Below are positions 21,839 through 31,615 of a stretch of 64,000 nucleotides of DNA, one piece after another (position 1 is the first letter of the stretch; the number at the start of each line of letters is the position of its first letter). Where the stretch lies: positions 520,910-584,909 of the forward strand of contig DS999405.1 in the NCBI GenBank assembly GCA_000158155.1, read 5' to 3'. The DNA comes from a gamma proteobacterium NOR5-3. Its GTDB lineage: Bacteria > Pseudomonadota > Gammaproteobacteria > Pseudomonadales > Halieaceae. The position numbers and the translations under genes are program-made. The notes below the pieces were generated by a model. It ran no database searches. It had not been told where the DNA came from and saw only the letters and a list, made by a program, of their open reading frames with translations.

Positions 21839-22312
21839 CTAGGTCAAAGACTCGGTGAGCAGGCGATAGCGCGTCTCGCTTTCATGTAGCGCTTCCGCTG
21901 ATTGCATATCGGCGGTGACGTCCGTGTAAACGGCGACGATGTTGCCGTCTACCAGACGAAAAATATCATTGCGGAACCATTTATCTCGCCGCGCGTCCTG
22001 ATAGCGCTGAGGGGCTAGGGACTCTCGTGTTCCAGTGCGGTGCACACGACGCAGCGCATCGATAATGCCCATGTCTTTGGCACCGGGAAAGCATTCGCTG
22101 AGAAGCCTGCCTTTAACGTCTGAAAGGGAGACTTCGCTGAGGAATAGCGCCTGTGCGTTGAGATCAACGAACCGAAAGTCTTCGCCATCACGAAACGGCT
22201 CATAAACGGCCACGCCCAGGCCAAGACGCCCAAACAGGTCCTGGTACAGCGATGCCGCCCCCCCTGTTTTGAGTTCCTGCGTGGTCTTGTCGGGTGAGCT
22301 GCTCTGGCGCAA
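21839..22312 (-). pseudogene. N-terminal PAS part of the broken gene
   Basis: The first fragment of the PAS-GGDEF-EAL gene runs to an in-frame TAG at 21839-21841. The same frame stays open for 128 codons beyond that stop up to the next Met, so one amber codon alone separates the parts (a CAG to TAG change would explain it). The residues LGLGVAVYEPFRDGEDFRFVDLNAQA and the later HESETRYRLLTESLT are PAS-like. The true start is uncertain: the frame extends to 22576, but a TTG at 22312 is a plausible start, and upstream translation looks like noise overlapping the divergent cbpA leader. Confidence 0.7.
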
Positions 22313-22477
22313 AAAACGATCCCGATAGCCTGATATTAGAACTAAAGAATAGATGAACAGAGTGCCAGAGCACAATCGCCCCAATTTCCGCGATCTGTTG
22401 TTTCGCACGACTGTGAAGAACAGCGGCTCGGCTGTTACTATCGAGCCGTCAAGGTGCGGTAGCAAAGGAGGTTGCTG

Positions 22478-23431
22478 ATGGAGTTCAAAGACTACTATCA
22501 GATTCTGGGCGTTGAGGCAGACGCAGACACTCCTGATATTAAGTCGGCCTACCGCAAGCTCGCCCGAAAGTACCATCCGGATTTGAATCCCGAGAAAGAC
22601 GCCGAAGACCGCTTCAAAGAGGTCGCCGAGGCCTGGGAAGTCCTTAAAGACAAGGAGCGTCGAGCCGAATACGACGAGCTGCGTCGCTATGGCGGGCGTC
22701 CTCAGAACGATTTTGAGCCGCCGCCGGGCTGGCGTTCATCTGCCTCTGGCGAGTCCCCGAACTTCAGCGGTGATTTTTCCGAGTTCTTCAGTTCTATGTT
22801 TGGCGGAGGCTTTGCGCAGGGCGGCGCCGGACCTCGCGCCCAGGGGTTTCGCGGCCAGGATATCGAGATCGAGATGCCGGTCTTCCTTGAGGAGACAATA
22901 TCGGATGTGAGCAAGCCCATAAGCTATGAGCTCCCGGTTATGGAGAGCGGGCAGCTTCGGCGCAGCAAGAAATCGCTGAAGGTGAAGATTCCGGCCGGCG
23001 TTGGCGATGGTGAGCGGATCCGTTTGCGAGGGCAGGGCGCGCCAGGTCAGGGCGACGCTCCCCCGGGTGATCTTTATCTTCACATTCGTTTGGTGCCGCA
23101 CCCGGTGTTTGATGTAGAGGGCCACAATCTGTTGGTGACCGTCCCCATTGCCCCCTGGGAGGCTGCTCTGGGTGCCAAAGTCACTGTACCTACCTTGGAC
23201 GGAAAGATTCATCTAACGGTTGCGCCCAAGAGCCAGTCAGGACAGAAGTTGCGCGTCAAAGGTAAAGGCCTGACCAGTAAGATCGGCAAGGGTGATCTTT
23301 ACGCGGTATTAAAGGTTGTCATGCCTGACAGCACGAGTCCCGACGTGGAAGCACTGTGGCAGGAACTGGCTCAGAAAGCCGCGTTTGACCCTCGCACGGA
23401 GTGGGGCAACAAGGGAGGGGGTAAGTCATGA
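22478..23431 (+). CDS. cbpA: DnaJ-like co-chaperone CbpA
   Basis: CbpA is a class B J-domain protein that stimulates DnaK. The 317 residues start with a J domain ([34 protein letters not shown]), with the essential HPD intact. A Gly/Phe/Ser-rich linker follows (about residues 75-125, including [15 protein letters not shown]). The two beta-sandwich substrate-binding domains come next ([36 protein letters not shown]). There is no zinc-finger domain, as expected. The ATG at 22478 follows a strong AAAGGAGG. The stop overlaps the cbpM start by four bases. Confidence 0.93.
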   Translation: MEFKDYYQILGVEADADTPDIKSAYRKLARKYHPDLNPEKDAEDRFKEVAEAWEVLKDKERRAEYDELRRYGGRPQNDFEPPPGWRSSASGESPNFSGDFSEFFSSMFGGGFAQGGAGPRAQGFRGQDIEIEMPVFLEETISDVSKPISYELPVMESGQLRRSKKSLKVKIPAGVGDGERIRLRGQGAPGQGDAPPGDLYLHIRLVPHPVFDVEGHNLLVTVPIAPWEAALGAKVTVPTLDGKIHLTVAPKSQSGQKLRVKGKGLTSKIGKGDLYAVLKVVMPDSTSPDVEALWQELAQKAAFDPRTEWGNKGGGKS

Positions 23432-23742
23432 GCACCACGATGATCAGAGTGACTGTCAAGGAACTGTGTGAGCGTGAGGGTGTGTCGCACGACGCGTTGC
23501 TAGAGGTCATACAGCACGAGATTGCTGAGCCGCTGGAGGGTTCTTGTGTCGATGACTGGTGCTTTGATGTTACCAGCGCCCATTGGGTGAAGCGCGCGCT
23601 GCGGCTACAGCGGGATCTTGAAATCGATTGGATTGCTGTGGCCATGCTCATCGACCTGCTGAGGGAGCGTGAAGCCCTGGATCGGGAGAATCAGGCCCTG
23701 CGTCAGCGACTTGAGCGATTTTTGACCGCGGGTGAGGGCTGA
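23428..23742 (+). CDS. cbpM: CbpA modulator CbpM
   Basis: This 104-residue protein has a MerR-like helix-turn-helix region ([20 protein letters not shown]) and a C-terminal helix with leucine heptads ([21 protein letters not shown], continuing to RQRLERFL). This is the layout of CbpM, which binds the CbpA J domain and inhibits it. The ATGA overlap with cbpA supports the pairing. A bidirectional terminator lies downstream at 23787-23822. Confidence 0.87.
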   Translation: MSTTMIRVTVKELCEREGVSHDALLEVIQHEIAEPLEGSCVDDWCFDVTSAHWVKRALRLQRDLEIDWIAVAMLIDLLREREALDRENQALRQRLERFLTAGEG

Positions 23743-23786
23743 GTCCCCAGCGACCGCTACCGCAGTAAGGCAACTTTTGCCTAGGG

Positions 23787-23822
23787 CAAAAAAAAGACCA
23801 ATCGATTGATTGGTCTTTTTGA
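23787..23822. terminator. Bidirectional terminator
   Basis: AAAAAGACCAATC at 23791-23803 pairs perfectly with GATTGGTCTTTTT at 23808-23820 around a GATT loop, with T-runs on both strands. It ends cbpM on the plus strand and the tRNA-Glu/tRNA-Gly transcript on the minus strand. Confidence 0.92.
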
Positions 23823-23825
23823 ATT

Positions 23826-23900
23826 TGGAGCGGGTGAACAGATTTGAACTGTCGACATTCTCGTTGGCAACGAGATGCTCTACCCCTGAGCTACACCCGC
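23826..23900 (-). tRNA. tRNA-Gly (GCC)
   Basis: The minus strand folds as a cloverleaf: acceptor arm GCGGGTG with CACCCGC, anticodon arm TCTCG with CGAGA around TTGCCAA (anticodon GCC), and a T-arm containing GTTCAAATC. The CCA end is encoded. It is the second gene of the transcript starting near 24090, 94 bases after tRNA-Glu. Confidence 0.96.
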
Positions 23901-23994
23901 GAAATGCACGCTGTATGTCGTCGGGGAGGAGGTGGGCAGAAACTCTCTGCAGACTCCGACAACCCCTATAACTACAGTCTCCCGACAAAGAAAA

Positions 23995-24070
23995 TGGCGT
24001 CCCCTAGGGGGTTCGAACCCCTGTTACCGCCGTGAAAGGGCGGTGTCCTAGGCCACTAGACGAAGGGGAC
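23995..24070 (-). tRNA. tRNA-Glu (TTC)
   Basis: The minus strand gives the acceptor arm GTCCCCT with AGGGGAC, and the anticodon arm CCGCC with GGCGG around CTTTCAC (anticodon TTC). The T-loop is GTTCGAAC and the CCA is encoded. It lies 20 to 30 bases downstream of a strong promoter at 24097-24125. Confidence 0.97.
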
Positions 24071-24096
24071 GTGGTGCTCCTCGTCAGGAGGCGCGC

Positions 24097-24125
24097 ATTG
24101 TAGGGAGAGAGCCCATAATCGTCAA
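24097..24125 (-). promoter_or_regulatory. Promoter of the tRNA-Glu/tRNA-Gly operon
   Basis: Reading the minus strand, TTGACG and TACAAT are separated by exactly 17 bases. They are followed by a G+C-rich discriminator (GCGCGCC), the pattern of stable-RNA promoters under stringent control. Transcription would start about 20 bases before the tRNA-Glu gene. Confidence 0.88.
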
Positions 24126-24210
24126 GCAAAAAAAGGACAAGCTTCTCTAGTGGCTCTGTTTTACGCCGTAAACAGGGTAGTTGGGAGTCACTGGTCGGTT
24201 TTCGCCGTTG

Positions 24211-24615
24211 TTAGTGACGTGTTTGGGGGATCTGCTCTTCACTGTGCAGGCTGCTCATTGCCGCGCAGGCTTCGGCCCAATTGAAGCGCGCTCCCTGACG
24301 GTCAGCTTCCCGGCGCTGCTCATCCAGAAGGGTGAACCGTTCGATTTCTTCATCAGGCATGAAATGCAGGCACTCCTGCCCAAGGTACCAAAGCAGATCC
24401 CGGGGGAACTCCTGAGCGAATTGTGGGGCGATTGTGAGCATGCGATAAATCAGCGCCGGAGCCTCGTCCATGATTTGTTCAGCATCTGCTGCCAGTACGG
24501 CAAATTGCCGGGCGATTTCCACAAAACCTTCGCCCTCGGGCGCTGCAGCATACGCTGAAGCCGCTGGTTGAAGGCGTAAACAGCGCCATTTGTGCTGCAT
24601 GGAAGTCCACATCAT
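24211..24615 (-). CDS. Conserved hypothetical protein
   Basis: This 134-residue acidic protein has no recognised domain. The central part LIYRMLTIAPQFAQEFPRDLLWYLGQECLHFMPDEEIERFTLLDEQRREA reads like a short helical family I have seen in pseudomonads and relatives without an assigned role. Three in-frame starts exist (24615, 24612, 24600); the region before the last has no clear ribosome-binding site. There is no signal peptide or membrane segment. It is divergent from the ABC exporter genes, 182 bases away. Confidence 0.6.
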   Translation of the reverse strand: MMWTSMQHKWRCLRLQPAASAYAAAPEGEGFVEIARQFAVLAADAEQIMDEAPALIYRMLTIAPQFAQEFPRDLLWYLGQECLHFMPDEEIERFTLLDEQRREADRQGARFNWAEACAAMSSLHSEEQIPQTRH

Positions 24616-24797
24616 TCATTGTCGTTTCTCGTTGAGCCTGTTGCGTTTACAATGGTGCATCTTTCCGGCCAATCCGGGAAAGCCGCGCTGGTGAGTTACT
24701 GGTCTATTGCGGCAGTCAATCAGCTATTGCTGGTGGAGTGCTGCGCCAGTGAACGGATCACCGATAGTTTCATACCAATTAGATTAACGAGGGCAGG

Positions 24798-25736
24798 ATG
24801 CCAGAGTCCACCGCTGGGAGCACGCCAGCTTTAAGAATCGAAAACCTTGAGAAGTCCTACGACAATGGCTTCCAGGCTCTCAAGGGCATCAGTCTGGAGG
24901 TGGCGCCGGGGGATTTCTTTGCGCTACTGGGTCCCAATGGTGCGGGTAAATCCACCACCATCGGCATCATTTGTTCCCTGGTGAGTAAATCCGCAGGCAA
25001 GGTGGCGGTGCACGGCGTGGATATCGATGCGGACTTTCCTGCGGCGAAGAAGTTCATCGGCATCGTGCCGCAGGAATTCAACTTCAATATGTTCGAGAAA
25101 GTCTTTGATATCGTGACGAATCAAGCGGGCTTTTACGGGCTTCCCCGAGCGCTTGCCAGTGAACGTGCAGAGAAGTACCTCCGGGAGTTGGGGCTCTGGG
25201 AAAAGCGGGATGTGACCGGGCGTATGCTCTCCGGAGGGATGAAGCGTCGACTCATGATCGCCCGGGCGCTGGTTCATGATCCCAAGCTGCTGATCCTTGA
25301 TGAGCCCACAGCCGGCGTTGATATCGAGATGCGCCGGGGTATGTGGGAGTTTCTGCAAAAGCTCAATGCCAATGGCACGACGATCATTCTGACCACGCAT
25401 TACCTTGAGGAAGCAGAGGCTCTGTGTCGCAATATCGCGATTATTAATCACGGCTCCATCGTGGAGAACACCTCGATCAAGGATCTTTTGCGGCGTTTGC
25501 AGCGCGAGGTGTTTATCGTAGACAGCGCGGACCCGCTGCCTGAGCAGCTGACCATCGAGAGCTTTGAGTTTCGCCGAGCAGATGAACGAACCCTGGAAAT
25601 TGAAGTTGAGAAAGGACAGCATCTTAACGATGTATTTACGGCGCTGGATCGCGCGGGTGTGAATGTGGTGAGTTTACGTAACCGCGCCAATCGTCTTGAA
25701 GAGATGTTTGTGAATCTGCTGGAGACGGACGCATGA
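24798..25736 (+). CDS. ABC-2 type transporter ATP-binding protein
   Basis: The 312-residue ATPase drives the permease encoded next to it. Walker A is LLGPNGAGKSTTIG, the Q-loop is VPQEFNFNMF, the signature is MLSGGMKRRLMIARAL, Walker B is LLILDEPTAGVD, and the switch His is in LTTHYLEEAE. The C-terminal 80 residues form the small regulatory extension common in ABC-2 exporters (YadG or CcmA/NodI-like). The substrate is unknown. The stop overlaps the permease start by four bases. Confidence 0.93.
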   Translation: MPESTAGSTPALRIENLEKSYDNGFQALKGISLEVAPGDFFALLGPNGAGKSTTIGIICSLVSKSAGKVAVHGVDIDADFPAAKKFIGIVPQEFNFNMFEKVFDIVTNQAGFYGLPRALASERAEKYLRELGLWEKRDVTGRMLSGGMKRRLMIARALVHDPKLLILDEPTAGVDIEMRRGMWEFLQKLNANGTTIILTTHYLEEAEALCRNIAIINHGSIVENTSIKDLLRRLQREVFIVDSADPLPEQLTIESFEFRRADERTLEIEVEKGQHLNDVFTALDRAGVNVVSLRNRANRLEEMFVNLLETDA

Positions 25737-26506
25737 ATACCCAAGAGAAGTTAATTGCCTTCAAAACGATCTTGCGAAAAGAGATTCGACGGTTCATTCG
25801 CATCTGGCCCCAGACGTTGCTGCCTTCTGCTATCACCATGAGCCTGTACTTTGTGATTTTTGGTTCACTCATCGGATCACGCATTGGTGAGATGGGCGGC
25901 TTTAGTTATATGGAGTTTGTGGTGCCGGGCTTGATCATGATGGCCATCGTGACCAACTCCTACTCTAACGTTGTCTCCTCGTTTTTCGGCGCCAAGTTCA
26001 ACCACAGCGTAGAGGAACTGCTCGTGTCCCCGACGCCTAATTATGTGATTCTTCTGGGCTTCGTCAGTGGGGGTGTGATTCGCGGGCTTCTGGTGGCCAC
26101 CATTGTGACCACCGTATCGATGTTCTTCACGCGGTTACATATCCACAGCTTTGGCGTGGTGGTTGCCGGCGTGGTGCTGACCTCACTGCTGTTTGCTCTG
26201 GCCGGTTTTATCAACGCGGTATATGCCAACAGCTTTGATGATATTTCCATTATTCCGACTTTTGTGCTGACACCGCTAATCTATCTCGGTGGCGTCTTTT
26301 ACTCGCTGGATCTACTGCCGAGCTTTTGGGCGGGGGTCTCCAAACTCAATCCACTGGTATACGTGGTCAATGCCTTCCGCTACGGCGTGCTGGGCGTGGC
26401 GGATGTCAGTGTTGCCTTTGCCTTTGCCATGCTCGGCGGCTTTACCGTGGCGGCTTTTGCTTACAGCATGTACCTGCTTAACAGCGGTACGCGTCTGCGT
26501 CAGTAA
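25733..26506 (+). CDS. ABC-2 type transporter permease
   Basis: The 257-residue inner-membrane protein has six hydrophobic helices in the ABC-2 arrangement. The family signature around the fifth segment is FDDISIIPTFVLTPLIYLGGVFYSLDLLP, followed by NPLVYVVNAFRYGVLGVAD. It resembles the E. coli YadH permease in length and motif order. It is coupled to the ATPase gene by an ATGA overlap and ends ten bases before queF. The exported substrate cannot be told from the sequence. Confidence 0.92.
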   Translation: MNTQEKLIAFKTILRKEIRRFIRIWPQTLLPSAITMSLYFVIFGSLIGSRIGEMGGFSYMEFVVPGLIMMAIVTNSYSNVVSSFFGAKFNHSVEELLVSPTPNYVILLGFVSGGVIRGLLVATIVTTVSMFFTRLHIHSFGVVVAGVVLTSLLFALAGFINAVYANSFDDISIIPTFVLTPLIYLGGVFYSLDLLPSFWAGVSKLNPLVYVVNAFRYGVLGVADVSVAFAFAMLGGFTVAAFAYSMYLLNSGTRLRQ

Positions 26507-26515
26507 TAGCCCGTT

Positions 26516-27346
26516 ATGGGTGATCATCACTCTGCACCTGGTGTTGCGCACGATAAGGGCCCTCTACTAGGGCGCCAGGTAGCGGGCAGTCATTACTATG
26601 ATCCGGGTTTGCTGTTTCCCGTGCCCAGGGCGAACGCCAGAAAAAGCCTTCCAGGTGGGGCGTTTGCAGGTTTCGGCGAGGACATCTGGCATGCCTACGA
26701 GCTCAGTTGGTTGAATGCCAGCGGCATGCCGCAGATGTTTTTGGGGACTTTCAGTGTTCCTGCGGACTCTGCAAATATCATCGAATCCAAGTCATTTAAG
26801 TTGTACCTAAACTCTCTCAATAACTTTGAGTTTGCCAGCGACGGGCTTGCCCGCGAGACGATTGTGCGAGATCTGTCTGCAGTAGCTGGCGCGCAGGTTT
26901 CACTGGTGCTGAAGGCTGTCGACGATCAGCGCTATGACGGTCGGGTGCTCGAGGGTGACTGCCTTGATGGTTTCCAGGTCAGCGTGCCTGAGGAGCCTCA
27001 TGTGGAGCTTCTGGAGCCTGTTGTCGGCGACGCCAGGGTCTACACGCATTTGATGCGTTCGCTGTGCCCGGTCACCGCCCAGCCAGACTGGGCGACTATG
27101 ATTATTGAAACCCGGGGTACCTCTGCACAGCGCGACAAGCTGTTGAGTTACTTGTTGGCGTATCGTAATCATCAGGAGTTTCACGAGCAGTGTGTGGAGC
27201 GGGTATATACCGATCTGTGGAAGCGGTTGGAGCCTGATTATCTATCCGTGCAGGCGCTTTACACACGCCGGGGAGGACTCGATATCTGTCCGTGGCGATG
27301 TTCAGAAGCCCGGCCCGCACCGCAGGGGCGCATGAACCGCCAGTAA
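26516..27346 (+). CDS. queF: NADPH-dependent 7-cyano-7-deazaguanine reductase
   Basis: QueF reduces preQ0 to preQ1, the last free-base step before queuosine insertion into tRNA. At 276 residues it is the long, bimodular form found in E. coli. The N-terminal module has WHAYELSWLNASGMPQ and FSVPADSANIIESKSFKLYLNSLN, with the QueF ES-K motif. The C-terminal module has SLCPVTAQPDWATMIIETRG, where the Cys forms the thioimide intermediate, followed by LLSYLLAYRNHQEFHEQC. The window has no other queuosine genes. Confidence 0.95.
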   Translation: MGDHHSAPGVAHDKGPLLGRQVAGSHYYDPGLLFPVPRANARKSLPGGAFAGFGEDIWHAYELSWLNASGMPQMFLGTFSVPADSANIIESKSFKLYLNSLNNFEFASDGLARETIVRDLSAVAGAQVSLVLKAVDDQRYDGRVLEGDCLDGFQVSVPEEPHVELLEPVVGDARVYTHLMRSLCPVTAQPDWATMIIETRGTSAQRDKLLSYLLAYRNHQEFHEQCVERVYTDLWKRLEPDYLSVQALYTRRGGLDICPWRCSEARPAPQGRMNRQ

Positions 27347-27368
27347 CCGCCGGCAATTTTCAACAACC

Positions 27369-27387
27369 GTTAATAACTGTTAATAAC
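27369..27387 (+). repeat. Tandem GTTAATAAC motif
   Basis: Two perfect copies of GTTAATAAC lie at 27369-27377 and 27379-27387, one helical turn apart. Each is itself a dyad (GTTA-A-TAAC). They sit between queF and the SDR gene, about 70 bases before the SDR start, so they could be an operator. No regulator is identified. Confidence 0.4.
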
Positions 27388-27457
27388 GACACATAGCATT
27401 CTTGTCGGGTTATTCAGCCCTTCTATCAACGTCAGGCAACCAGTGGGAACAACCATT

Positions 27458-28237
27458 ATGACCAATACCGCATTAATTACCGGGGCGTCTGCGGGCATCG
27501 GTGAAGAACTTGCGCGCGTACATGCCGAAAAAGGTGGCGACCTGATTCTCGTCGCCCGGCGCAAAGATCGTCTGGAGTCCATTGCCACGGAGATACGCGC
27601 AGAACACAGCGTGCAGGTAAACGTGATAGCGGCAGATCTGGCCAAGCCTGGCGCCGCGAAGAAGATAATGGCCCAGGTAGACGGCCTTGGGGCGGAGGTC
27701 GATGTATTGATTAACAATGCGGGTTTTGGCGGCCATGGCAAGTTCCACGAAAGTGGCCTTGAGCGTGATCAACGCATGATGCAGCTCAATATGGTCGCGC
27801 TTACTGAACTGGCGTATTACTTCGCGCAGGGTATGGTGGCGCGTGGCGCAGGCAGGATTTTAAATGTCGGTTCTACCGCCGGCTTTCTTCCCGGCCCCTT
27901 GCAGGCTGTGTACTACGCCAGCAAGGCCTATGTGAACTCCTTTTCGCAGGCGATCGCCAATGAACTTCAGGGCACAGGTGTGACAGTCACGGTGCTGTGC
28001 CCCGGGCCGGTGGCTACGGAGTTTCAGGAGGCGGGCGACCTGGACGGCGTAAAAGGTTTTGATCTGGCCGCGGACGCACGTTCTGTGGCGCTGTGCGGCT
28101 ACCGCGCCATGGAGCGCGGTGAGCTGCTGGCGGTCAATGACCGTAAGATACGCGTTTTACTTGAAGGCGTGCTGCCATTTCTGCCGCGCAAAAGCGTCCT
28201 ATGGATGTCCCGTAAAACCATGGAAAAATCCAACTAA
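27458..28237 (+). CDS. Short-chain dehydrogenase/reductase
   Basis: This is a classical SDR of 259 residues: NAD(P)-binding TGASAGIG near the N terminus, NNAG at about residue 88, catalytic Ser in LNVGSTAG, and Tyr/Lys in YYASKAYV. The basic residues after the first beta-alpha unit (ARRKDRL) favour NADP(H). The C-terminal part has FLPRKSVLWMSRKTMEK, which fits the SDR group annotated as general SDR oxidoreductases near lipid metabolism. The substrate is not known. The ATG at 27458 gives the conserved N terminus; a GTG five codons earlier is possible. Confidence 0.88.
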   Translation: MTNTALITGASAGIGEELARVHAEKGGDLILVARRKDRLESIATEIRAEHSVQVNVIAADLAKPGAAKKIMAQVDGLGAEVDVLINNAGFGGHGKFHESGLERDQRMMQLNMVALTELAYYFAQGMVARGAGRILNVGSTAGFLPGPLQAVYYASKAYVNSFSQAIANELQGTGVTVTVLCPGPVATEFQEAGDLDGVKGFDLAADARSVALCGYRAMERGELLAVNDRKIRVLLEGVLPFLPRKSVLWMSRKTMEKSN

Positions 28238-28261
28238 AACTTGATCATTAAGGTCGGCTAA

Positions 28262-28282
28262 AAGCGCCCGTTATGGGCGCTT
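28262..28282. terminator. Hairpin between convergent genes
   Basis: AAGCGCCC pairs with GGGCGCTT around a GTTAT loop. On the minus strand it is followed by TTTT, just after the M20 peptidase stop; on the plus strand the T-tract is short. It probably terminates both convergent transcripts. Confidence 0.75.
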
Positions 28283-28291
28283 GTTCAGGCT

Positions 28292-29842
28292 CTAGTCCCG
28301 CCCAAAGTTTTGCAAGACGGCTGCGTAGACGCCGATCGCTGACAGTAGATTGCCCAACCGCATGTTCTCGTTACGGCCGTGTTGATTGTTGTCGTGGTTG
28401 GCAATAGGCAGCAGCACAATAGGCATGTCCAACTCCTGATCAAACAGGTGTACCGGCAGACTGCCCCCCAGGGTAGGCGTCAACAGTGGCGCTGTACCGT
28501 CGTACTCCGTCAGTATGCGCGTGAGCCGTTGCGCTGCTTCGCCATCCAGACTGCTGCGATAGGCCGGATAACCGCTGGTCCAGTCCACCTTGATGACGCC
28601 GGGATTGGATCTAAGTACCTCTTGCGTGGGCTCTTCATGCGTGACGTAAAAGCCCTGGCTGGTGAAATGGGCCTCTATGGTCTCGCGCACATGTTCGATG
28701 GTTTGCACTGGCACCAGCCGCAGGTCTAAAGATGCTCGAGCTTTTGACATGATGATATTACGCGCCTGATCGTCAACACCGCCGGCCTGGAAACCCACGA
28801 TGTTAATGGCAGGCTGCATAATGGCCAGCTCAATACGCTTGCCCGCGCCTTCTACACGCCCCAGTGCCAATTCATTCTGAAGCTGGGCATCAACCGAGGG
28901 TATTGCAGCGATGGCGACTTGCTCGGCTTCGGTGATGGGCGTGACCTCATCCAGATAGCCCGCGACCTGAATATTACCGTCCATATCCTTCATGGTCGCA
29001 AGCAGGCGCATGAGCGCGTCCGTAGGGTGGGGTGCCCAGTTGCCGTAATGCCCCGAATGCAGTGGCCGAGACGGGCCATACATGGTCAGATTGACGCCCA
29101 TGTCGCCGCGCACGCCAAACACCAGCTGGCGAAGCCCGCTTTGATGCATGGGGCCATCACAAAACAGGAGCACGTCAGCGCTGAGATAATCAGCGTTCTC
29201 TTTGAGGATATCCTCTACAGTTGGACTTCCGAACTCCTCCTCGCCGTCGAGAATGAGCTTTATGTTGACGCTGGCGTCCAAGCCGGCGCTGTCCATCGCG
29301 TCGATGGCATGCATCAACGCAATCACTGGGGCTTTATCATCGCCCGCTGATCGCGCATAAACCCGCCATTCGGGGTCGATAGCCTGTTTGCCTGCTGTGG
29401 CCCAGTCCAGGGTATCCGGCCCATCCTTGAGCGTTGGCTCAAAGGGTGGTGTGTCCCAGTTTGCAGGCTCTACCGGCTGGCCGTCGTAGTGTGCATAGAT
29501 CAACACGGTTTTCCGGGCATTGGGCGTCTTGCGCTCAGCAAGGATGTAGGGCGCGCCGCCTGCCGTCACGATTTTTGAGGTAAACCCTCGCTTGCCTATG
29601 TACTGAGAGATCCAGGCTGCATTTTTTTGCATATCGGCGGCAGCTGTCGATACGTTGGGCATACTGAGTAACTCACGAAAGTCCCCCAGGATTGCTCCCC
29701 CGTGTTCATTGATGTGGGATTTGACAGCGCTCCTGAGCGCGTCTGTGTCGGGAGCGGCTGCAGAGCTTGGTATTGCTGCCGTAAACAGCAGGGGTGAGAG
29801 GGCCAATAACAAAGAGGTGGTAAGCGTGTTAATGCGCGGCAT
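28292..29842 (-). CDS. Exported M20 family metallopeptidase
   Basis: The 516-residue protein has a signal peptide (LLLALSPLLFTAAIPSSAAA) and an M20/ArgE-type dizinc hydrolase body. Metal ligands appear in VLIYAHYDGQPV (His, Asp), in the ILDGEEEFGSP block (catalytic Glu) and in LLFCDGPMHQ. The lid domain includes RRPLHSGHYG-like PLHSGHYGNWAPHP. The C-terminal ligand is in IANHDNNQHGRNE. It probably cleaves dipeptides or N-acyl amino acids in the periplasm. It is transcribed away from the tRNA-Ser gene and is the last core-like gene before the catabolic region. Confidence 0.92.
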   Translation of the reverse strand: MPRINTLTTSLLLALSPLLFTAAIPSSAAAPDTDALRSAVKSHINEHGGAILGDFRELLSMPNVSTAAADMQKNAAWISQYIGKRGFTSKIVTAGGAPYILAERKTPNARKTVLIYAHYDGQPVEPANWDTPPFEPTLKDGPDTLDWATAGKQAIDPEWRVYARSAGDDKAPVIALMHAIDAMDSAGLDASVNIKLILDGEEEFGSPTVEDILKENADYLSADVLLFCDGPMHQSGLRQLVFGVRGDMGVNLTMYGPSRPLHSGHYGNWAPHPTDALMRLLATMKDMDGNIQVAGYLDEVTPITEAEQVAIAAIPSVDAQLQNELALGRVEGAGKRIELAIMQPAINIVGFQAGGVDDQARNIIMSKARASLDLRLVPVQTIEHVRETIEAHFTSQGFYVTHEEPTQEVLRSNPGVIKVDWTSGYPAYRSSLDGEAAQRLTRILTEYDGTAPLLTPTLGGSLPVHLFDQELDMPIVLLPIANHDNNQHGRNENMRLGNLLSAIGVYAAVLQNFGRD

Positions 29843-29929
29843 GAGAAGTCCTTGTAGTGAGAGCTCCAGAAGATACTACGACGCGCGACTAACCGACAGA
29901 GATGCCTAGCGCCGCGGTGGAGGTTTCTG

Positions 29930-29935
29930 TATTAT
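29930..29935 (+). promoter_or_regulatory. Possible -10 element for tRNA-Ser
   Basis: TATTAT followed by a G+C-rich discriminator (TCGCGCCC) lies 12 bases before the tRNA-Ser gene, the right distance for a tRNA promoter. No good -35 element is seen at the expected place. Confidence 0.5.
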
Positions 29936-29947
29936 TCGCGCCCTTAC

Positions 29948-30035
29948 GGAGAGGTGGCCGAGTGGTCGAAGGCGCACGCCTGGAAAGTGTGTAACGGGTA
30001 ACCGTTCGAGGGTTCGAATCCCTCCTTCTCCGCCA
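29948..30035 (+). tRNA. tRNA-Ser (GGA)
   Basis: This is an 88-base class II tRNA: acceptor arm GGAGAGG with CTTCTCC, D-arm region GGCCGAGTGGTCGAAGGC, anticodon loop CTGGAAA (anticodon GGA), long variable arm AACGGGTAACCGTT, T-arm GAGGGTTCGAATCCCTC and encoded CCA. tRNA-Ser genes are frequent integration sites, and the gene content changes just after this one. Confidence 0.97.
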
Positions 30036-30072
30036 GATACAAAAAAGGCCCCACTGGGGCCTTTTTTGTATC
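30036..30072 (+). terminator. Terminator of tRNA-Ser
   Basis: GATAC-A6-GGCCCC pairs with GGGGCC-T6-GTATC around ACT. It starts at the base after the tRNA CCA and contains the T-run in the descending arm, making an almost perfect 17-pair stem. Confidence 0.93.
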
Positions 30073-30384
30073 TGTCTGTTCAGGCGGATAGATGAGGACC
30101 CTTGGTTCGACAAACAGCGACAACAGGAGCTGTTTGGACGGGGTCGCTTGCGACACCGCCCCGCAGGGGTGAAAACAGTCCCTGGGCTGTTTGAATCAAT
30201 CCCTCCGTCTGCGCCATACGCGTTTTTGATACCAATAGTTACAAGCCAATACCTGGATAGGCCAAGATAGGCCGTTATCCAATGTTGCACCTATCTTTCC
30301 TCAGGGAAATTCTACTTTTCCTGATTAGTGCGAGGTCATAGCTGCCTTTAGACTGGATGCTTTATCACCGCCAGCGAAAAGACA
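30073..30384. other. Gene-free gap with degenerate tRNA-Ser tail
   Basis: This stretch of about 310 bases between the tRNA-Ser terminator and ligA holds no gene I can support. Bases 30200-30216 match the last 17 bases of the tRNA-Ser gene (30019-30035) at 15 positions, including CGCCA, and are preceded by GAATC as in the tRNA T-arm. An inverted repeat (AAACAGTCCC and GGGCTGTTT) lies just before it. This could be an att-like remnant of an integration event. The remainder is expected to contain the ligAB promoter, but no clear -35/-10 pair stands out. Confidence 0.5.

Positions 30385-31614
<1,230 letters not shown>

Positions 31615-31615
<1 letters not shown>

Noticed and set aside
21839-21841. 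TAG as a programmed readthrough or recoded codon
   Set aside because: No recoding context is seen and a second, frame-destroying lesion lies downstream, so simple gene decay is the better explanation.
29889-30290. Open frames across the tRNA-Ser region on the minus strand
   Set aside because: They read the antisense of the tRNA (EKEGFEPSNG type peptides), a well-known source of false protein predictions.
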